From: Calamus simplicifolius | Taxonomy: Eukaryota; Streptophyta; Magnoliopsida; Arecales; Arecaceae | Length of the DNA: 64,000 bases | Assembly: GCA_900491605.1 (NCBI GenBank) | Contig: UESW01004076.1 | Location: 730,278 to 794,277 of the forward strand | Reading direction: 5' to 3' | Shown: positions 57,993 to 64,000 of the stretch, in pieces | Numbering within the stretch: the stretch's first letter is position 1 | Layout: each line of letters starts with the position of its first letter | The notes under the pieces: model-generated | Seen by the model: only the letters and a program-made list of their open reading frames with translations | Databases searched by the model: none | What the model was told of the DNA's origin: nothing | Program-made: the position numbers and the translations under genes

Positions 57993-59318
57993 CTGAAATA
58001 GGGATATTTCTCATTAATTAATGATTTCCAATTACAAAAAATTGGAAGCTAAATGAACGACTACAAGTTGAAAAATAACAACAGCAAATTAAAATATAAT
58101 TCTTGTTCAATGCTTCCAAAGAACATTAAGCCAGAGAATGAAGAGTTCATGACAAAAGTAAGCCAATCTACATAAGGATGTGGAAAAGATCAAATGTATT
58201 CACACTTAAGGTAAATAATCATTAATCATTAGACCATCATCATCTATAAGCCCCAGGAAATTGCAACCTGGTCAGAATTTTGATTAAGATATGTTCTATA
58301 TTTCCTTTGGCCAGGAATTGCATGGCAAAATTACTGATTTTGTTAAAAGAATCCAGAAGCAATGGAACATGCAGAAGCTAGTACAGATATCTTTATTTAT
58401 AATCACTACTCACTAAACGTTCTACAAACCATATGGGTATTAAAAGCTCAATTCTGACCTCTGTTCGTAACTAATCAAGACTGCATTCAGATTGTCACCT
58501 GTATCTCATCTTATTTCTCCAATGATTTTCTCAATTTCCCTACCTAAATCAGTTGTTACTGAAAAAGCACATCATTATATGTCCTGGATTAATACATCCT
58601 TGGCTGAACATAAATAAATAAAAAAAAAAAGAAAAGAGCCAAATTATGGTATGTACAGGATAAATGTCAGCTGAAAAATGATAAACAAATTCATAATATT
58701 GACCAATTGCAAATACTGGTTAGAAATAGCATGAAATTCATGCGAAGAACCTAGACATTTCTTCCATGTAGAATAACCCAGAATTTAAGAGCTTCTCATT
58801 CATCTAAGAGGCTGCAATGTGATCCCATATAACTAGGCACAGTACCAGAGATGCCACAGGTCTAAATATCAAACAGTATAGAGGAATTATATGCATTGTA
58901 AATTGTGATCAGAACAAGTCAGATGCTAAGACAACAATAACATGCTAAAAAACTGTTTATGACTAAAGCTTCCAGTTGCATAAAACATATATTCCTTCTG
59001 GGAAATTTGATATCATTACCAATATAAATATCTGAACACAACATAACAAATAATTATAAGTGAAAATATTGAACAAGTTTCATGCGTCAATCTACAAGTG
59101 TATCTGACTATGTTGGCTTGGCAAAGTTGTATGTCCGAATAAACCAGACCTCAAAGCTAGTATTGCTATTCCATTATAACCCGCACAATACTTGACCTCC
59201 CAATAAATCATCATAGAGTTCACTAAAGTCCAAGAAATAACCTTTCTAAACCCCAAAAATTCTAAACCATGCATTGTTAGCAGAATTCATCAAAATTTTT
59301 CTCGTTCTTGACGAGAGT

Positions 59319-60275
59319 TGATGTGGCTATCAAGCGCCGTTAAAGTAGACAGTGAAAGCTGACGAAGCCCCGTCTCAGTCGCGAAGGGTGGCTTCGGCCT
59401 TCGAAGTCCCTTCGGCCTCCGGGGTCCCCTCGCCCTCGAGCTTCCGCCTTGGCCTCGGCCTCGCCCCAGTCGGCCTCGGCCTCGAGCTTTCGCCTCGCCT
59501 CGACCTCGGCCTCGACCCTAGTCAGCCTCGGCCTCGAGCTTCCACCTCGGCCTCGCCCGTCAGCCTCGGCCTCGACCCCAGTCGGCCTCGGCCTCGAGCT
59601 TCCGCCTCGGCCTCGGCCACTATAAACAGTGCCTGGCACCTGCACCTTGGGGCCCACATGCCTAACTTTATCACCCATCGTTGTCGTACAGTACTGCAAA
59701 AAGGCGATGTAAGGGACATGTCTGACAAGCGTCGTAACGGTCGGTCACGCCTTGCAGCAGCCTGCAATAGCTGTCAAAACCAAAATAGCACCTGCCAACC
59801 AGCTGCAGCCACTACTCTGACAGGATACGGCCTGCAGCCTGACACGTCATATGGAGATAAGTTTCACTGTTGCTGCCATCATAAATGCTCTGACAAGTGG
59901 CAGCACCCCATGCCTCATAGACATCAGTTCCAACACTTCACCCATCAAAGTTATCATTATGGAGCCTCAACCACTCAAGTCGACAAACTCTAAGCATCTA
60001 TAAAATGGGTAAGAGGAACCTCCGATCAGGTAACGAACTCATTACACTCCTAAACGCTCATTTTGCTCACAGAGAGCATTGCTCTAAGCCTCTCTCTTCT
60101 CTCTTTTTTGAGCTTTCTCAAGCTCATGGCTGTTGCCCAAGCACTGACTTGAGCGTCGAAGATTCCGTCGAATCTTCATTCTCGAAACTTATTTGCAGCT
60201 CACATGCGCAAGAAGTTCGTCGAAGGATCCAGAGCTCGCTTGCCGACGTTCGAGGACGGTGATTTGGCATCAACA
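59319..60275 (+). mobile_element. Solo LTR in the FLK 5'UTR intron, TSD AGAGT
   Basis: 957 bp, starting TGATGTGGCTATCAAGCG and ending GATTTGGCATCAACA. The perfect TSD AGAGT is at 59314-59318 and 60276-60280. It holds a GCCTCGGCCTCGAGCTTCC repeat (59380-59620), TATAAAA at 59999-60005, a CT-rich leader and GACTTGAGCGTCGAAG near 60147. It is oriented opposite to the FLK-like gene, so LTR-driven transcripts would leave the intron in the antisense direction. Confidence 0.92.
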
Positions 60276-60735
60276 AGAGTTATCCAACATTTAGTCTTTA
60301 TATTGGCTTCTCAAGTACCATCGAATTAATTCCACATATGATGCCGGGGTCTATTCCTCCTCTAAGAGTCAGAGAGCATCTAGAGGTATATGAAAACACT
60401 GCAAAAATCTAAAATCTTTAACACAAAACACTATGCATAGAGAAATCCTCCATGAATCCAGAGACTGAGCCATCGATCCACACAACCTACCAAACATCAA
60501 TCAGTGGGGGGAAGATCAAGGAATAGAAGGAAGGCAAGCAAGATCACATCAAAACGCCAAACAAGCCCAGTATATCACTGTTGAAGCATTCCGCGACCAA
60601 AATTTAAGATTTTAACCATAGAAATCCACGAAACCCTCGAACGAGCAGTGAGCGAGCTTCCAGGCGAAGGGCCGTAAAAGAGAGGGGGAGGGGAGGGAAA
60701 GGAAGGGAAATTCCTTCGGGGGTCTTGTTACTTAC

Positions 60736-60868
60736 GGATTTTGGGTGGGATGCCGTTGATGGCGGGGACCGGACGCTTGACGACGGCACGTAAGAAGAAT
60801 TTTAGGGGCCGCGACTGGGATTCGACGGAATAATACAGGGAGCGAGTGCTACTCGGAAGAAGAAAAAT
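60736..60868 (-). other. FLK-like gene 5'UTR exon (predicted)
   Basis: A donor CC|GTAAGT at 60735 follows a GC-richer exon-like stretch that begins about 30 bp downstream of a TATA box. Joined to the acceptor at 57992, the in-frame reading upstream of the ATG at 57981 has no ATG, so the exon is taken as untranslated. The exact transcription start is an estimate. Confidence 0.6.
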
Positions 60869-60896
60869 CCACGACCGGCTTGGATTTCGAGTAGTT

Positions 60897-60903
60897 TTTT
60901 ATA
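60897..60903 (-). promoter_or_regulatory. TATA box of the FLK-like gene
   Basis: TATAAAA on the minus strand (within GTTTATAAAAAAC), about 30 bp before the predicted 5'UTR exon. Confidence 0.6.
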
Positions 60904-61012
60904 AACCGGTGCCTTTTGGCACTGGTTTTAAAATAAAGGAGTGAAAATAAAAAATTTATTAAAATAGTGTTAAAGTAGCTTCATGTCATCATTCTTTGCT
61001 CGACCTTAGCAG

Positions 61013-61640
61013 AACTGCTAACGAGACGACTAGAAATCGCCACTTCAAGTCCAAGTGAGTGGCGATTTTAAATCGCCACTTCAAGTTCGTCACTTCAAGT
61101 AGCGATTTCTATATTGTTTACGCAAGCGATCCTAATCCTCTATTGTCTATATTTGTTATATCTATTATCAAGATAATAGGTATAATAAGATAATTCTGAT
61201 TTATATCTATTATCTTGTTATAGATAATAGGTATAACAAGATAATTCTAATTAACAAGATAATAGATATAACAAGATAATTTTATTAACATGATAATTCT
61301 ATATGAATTATTAACCACCATCTAACCCTCTTTTGATTTGCTAGAAGATTATGTGAAGGGAGGGATCCGTAGCGTTTAAGTCCCTATAGAAAGTAAGTCC
61401 GAAAAAGTCATCATTAAGAGTGACGATTTCGGGATAGAAATTACCACTTTTAATTCAAATGAAATCGTCATTTAGAGTGGCGATTTCAATTTAATGAAAT
61501 CGCCACTTCAAGTGGTGATTTCAACTCTAATGAAATCGCCATTTGGAGTGGAGAGTTCAACTCTAATGAAATCTCCATTTGGAGTGGCGATTTCATTCAA
61601 TTGAAATCATCACTTCAAGTGGTAATTTCTACTTCAATAC
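61013..61640. repeat. Inverted/tandem GAAATCGCCACTT repeats upstream of the FLK promoter
   Basis: Many copies of AAATCGCCACTTCAAGT and its reverse complement AGTGGCGATTTC alternate at 61023-61115 and 61385-61640, so the strand can fold on itself repeatedly. Between them, at 61150-61290, is an AT-rich repeat of TATCTATTATCTTGTTATAG and its complement. Confidence 0.85.
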
Positions 61641-62198
61641 GATCTAATGACGTGAAAGTAGAAAACACCATTTAAAATAATTTTTCTATTTTAACATCAT
61701 TTGATAAAATCTTTTATTCTCGTACCGGTTTAAAAAACTATCCTTGAATTTCCGTCATCTGATGCACGTACGTTACGACTGAAGCGCCCGCATGCTCGAT
61801 GAGGTTGAGCACGTGTGTGCACGTGAATAAAAGTATTTGTGGTTATGATTAATCTGGTTAAATAAGTTTTTTCTATTTACGTTTTATTTATAATTTTGGT
61901 AAGAATTTTTTTATTTTTAAAATATTAAAACATCAATTATTTGATTTTATTTAAAAATATAGATATTTTATTTTTATTTTAACTAAGCAACTTACGAGTT
62001 TTAGGTGATAGGCTTAAAGAAAAGAGTGCTCTGTGTTATACCACCGTTGATAAGGCTCTCTTTTTTTTTTTTTTGATGTATGGTTAAAAAGACAATAGCT
62101 TTATAAATAACGTTTTTCACTTTGTTGCTGTACTGTGAGCACTTCTATAGAGATTATTATTATATAATAAATAAAAAATAATATTTCTAATTGGTGGT
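61641..62198. other. Intergenic, no feature seen
   Basis: AT-rich with a T-run at 62052-62073. No gene or repeat end was resolved. Confidence 0.5.
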
Positions 62199-62912
62199 TG
62201 TTGACGTCAAGTCGCCTTCCTCTAACGCCGAGGAACAGAGATCCTCCTCCGCGACGAGCTCCTGCAATAAAGTCCTCCGAGATCGGTTGCTCCGATGGGG
62301 ACCCTCCAACGCTCAAATCAGCAACTTAGAAATAGACAAAGTTAACTAGCAGAAAAAGCTAGAGAACTTGAGTTCAGAATCCTTTCCTCGTTGTGAGTGT
62401 GGGCCTTTATACCTGTTCGAATATCTCTTTTTCATGTTTCCAGAAGGTTGCTAATTTCGAGGTACCGTTGTCCGGTAACGACGGAAGGCAAGGCTGACAG
62501 TGACGAGTCGCAACCAACACTGGACATGTCAGAGGTATTATGCCTCGCCTGCCACCTGCCAAGCGCGGCGCTACGGATGGCAGGCGGACCTAGTTGCGTC
62601 AGGCGTGCGCCGTTACGGATATGGCCACGCACTGCTGCAGGTGAGTGGTGGATCACGTGGCCGCTGCAGGCGGTTGGTGAGCCATGTGGGCGTGTCAGAC
62701 AGCTCGAAGCAGTAGGTTACCAGTCCCGAAGGCCAAACCGGGACGGAAGCTCGAGGCCGGGGTCGAGGCTGAAGCTCGAGGTCGAGGCCGAGGGGACGCT
62801 GGGCCTCGGAGGCCGAAGGGACCTCGGAGGTCGAGCCGTCCCAAGAGGCCAAGGTAGGGCTCCATCAGTTACCTTCACCATTTACTCTGATGATGCTGGA
62901 TCAGCCACGTTA
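62199..62912 (-). mobile_element. Solo LTR, minus orientation, TSD GTGGT
   Basis: 714 bp. The perfect TSD GTGGT is at 62194-62198 and 62913-62917. On its own strand it starts TAACGTGGCTGATCC (TG decayed to TA) and ends CTTGACGTCAACA. It has TATAAAGG on the minus strand near 62405-62412, a CCTCGGCCTCGACC repeat (62750-62830) and the TTGAGCGTTGGAGG landmark near 62312. Same family as the three + strand solo LTRs. Confidence 0.88.
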
Positions 62913-63080
62913 GTGGTGTTAAAGAAAAATTTATACTTCTATCAATTCAGCTAACGAAAGGAGGAGATTAAGTTAAACTTTTTTTAAAAAAATAAAATAA
63001 AAAAAAAAACTTCGAATAGGACATTGGGGACTCCTTTCTACTTGCAAATAAACTAACATAATATCATATTTTTCACCAGG

Positions 63081-64000
63081 CAACCTTGAAGCGACGTGCA
63101 GCTAATAGGATCCGAGATTACTTGATGATGAGGGAAATATTTACGAGGACACCCACTCTATTAGGGACCTGCTTCTTCATTTTTTTTCAGTCTAGATGGG
63201 TTGAGTCTTCAAGTGAGGGGGCCCGGTTACTCCGGTTCCGGTCACTGGGAAGGTCTCTTCTTTGGATAACAGTATGCTTGTCAGATCTATTACACCGGAA
63301 GAGATTAGGACGGCCCTTTGGGAGCTCGGTCCGAATAAGGCCCCTGGTCCTGATGGGTTTCGCCTTTCTTTTACCGTCATTACTGGGATATTGTTGGGAA
63401 GGAGGTGGTCTTGGCTATTCAGATGGTATTCCAATCTAAACATATTCCTGTGGAATGGAATCAGACATTTATTTCTTTGGTGCCCAAGCGATCTGATGCC
63501 TCTCTTCCGCAGCATTTTCGACCTATTAGTCTTTGCACTACTCTATATAAGGTCTGTGCCCGTCTTCTAGTTCGCCACCTTTGTTTGGTGATTCCTCGCC
63601 TCATTTCGGCTGAACAGGGGGCGTTTATTAGAGGGAGGTCCATTTCTGATAATGTCCTCATAGCCCAGGAGTTTATGCATGATCTCCAAAGAGCTCCGGT
63701 CAGAAATTGCCTTATGGCTGTCAAACTTGATATGGAGAGAGCCTATGATAGACTGAGCTGGCCTTTTTGTACCGCACTCTTCTGGAGTTTGGGTTCGATG
63801 GATTGTTCATTGAGTGGATCATGGCTTGCATTCAGAGGCCGGCTTTTTCTCTGATCATTAATGGGAGTCCGACAGAGTTTTTTCACTCTTCTGTGGGGAT
63901 TCGGCAGGGATGCCCTCTATCTCCGTTGTTGTTTATTCTAGCTGTGGATGATCTTTCACGTGCTTTCTATCAGGCACAGTTAGACCAGAGGATTGTCCCG
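63081..64000 (+). pseudogene. L1-type LINE ORF2, reverse transcriptase part, runs off the window
   Basis: 5'-truncated near 63081 (TLKRRAANRIR). It then gives the L1 RT blocks in shifting frames: ELGPNKAPGPDGF, VEWNQTFISLVPK, FRPISLCTTLYKV, EQGAFIRGRSISDNVLIAQE, VKLDMERAYDRLSW and GIRQGCPLSPLLFILAVDDL, still open at the edge. At least three frame changes (near 63130, 63395 and 63770) make it non-functional. The catalytic FADD-type motif would lie beyond 64000. Confidence 0.9.

Noticed and set aside
60604..60789. Small ORF starting MPSSSVRSPP in the FLK 5' exon as an N-terminal extension
   Set aside because: It is out of frame with the KH1 exon across the GTAAGT/TTTCAG junction; the in-frame reading has no ATG. 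It could be an upstream ORF but that is unproven.
62397..62954. 185-codon ORF over the reverse solo LTR
   Set aside because: It lies within an LTR with defined TSDs and reads through its simple repeat; no domain is recognisable.
1..64000. tRNA, rRNA or other structured RNA genes
   Set aside because: No cloverleaf with conserved A and B boxes or rRNA core was recognised by eye; a tRNAscan or Rfam search would settle it.

Overview
This is a repeat-dense window from a flowering-plant nuclear genome. The evidence is spliced genes with GT-AG introns, CACTA, hAT and PIF/Harbinger-type DNA transposons, Ty3/gypsy and Ty1/copia LTR retrotransposons, and RTE and L1 LINEs. Nothing bacterial, organellar or viral is evident. 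The nested repeats and large introns suit a mid-to-large genome, possibly a monocot, but I cannot name the species. Two real host genes are supported; nearly everything else is transposon.

Layout from left to right. 0.24-1.06 kb is a GC-rich palindromic tandem array. About 1.2-4.34 kb is the right arm of a CACTA transposon, with an 87-bp and a ~184-bp satellite in its subterminal region; it sits inside an LTR. 6.39-9.37 kb is a complete but decayed CACTA element with a GTT target-site duplication (TSD). 9.88-11.64 kb is a degenerate hAT element. 11.94-15.52 kb is a compact non-autonomous LTR element with TSD ATATC. 16.50-28.18 kb is a full-length Tat-lineage Ty3/gypsy retrotransposon on the minus strand with TSD GTATT. 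It has gag, protease, RT, dual RNase H and integrase, plus two antisense (+ strand) ORFs with their own TATA boxes. 28.42-28.76 kb is a hAT-type MITE.

The first host gene, at 29.24-31.90 kb (+), encodes a secreted X8-domain (callose-binding type) protein. Solo LTRs of one family follow at 33.78-34.51 and 35.69-36.57 kb. The second host gene occupies 38.12-60.87 kb on the minus strand and encodes a three-KH-domain RNA-binding protein of the FLK (flowering locus K) type. Six coding exons give 442 residues. One intron is 15.3 kb and contains a copia element (45.15-49.61 kb); the 5'UTR intron contains another solo LTR (59.32-60.28 kb); the last intron contains RTE LINE fragments. Upstream of its TATA box is an array of inverted repeats (61.0-61.6 kb), then an inverted solo LTR (62.20-62.91 kb) and an L1-type LINE running off the right edge.

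The most unusual unit is the antisense module of the Tat element. An ORF resembling the Transposase_28 ('putative gypsy-type transposon') family and a separate 100-aa coiled-coil ORF lie opposite to gag-pol, next to a 64-bp tandem array of paired hairpins. The compact element at 11.94-15.52 kb has lost pol but keeps the same antisense ORF with no internal stop, which suggests the antisense product matters to the elements. Many breaks in the retroelements fit C-to-T decay, as expected of methylated, silenced copies.
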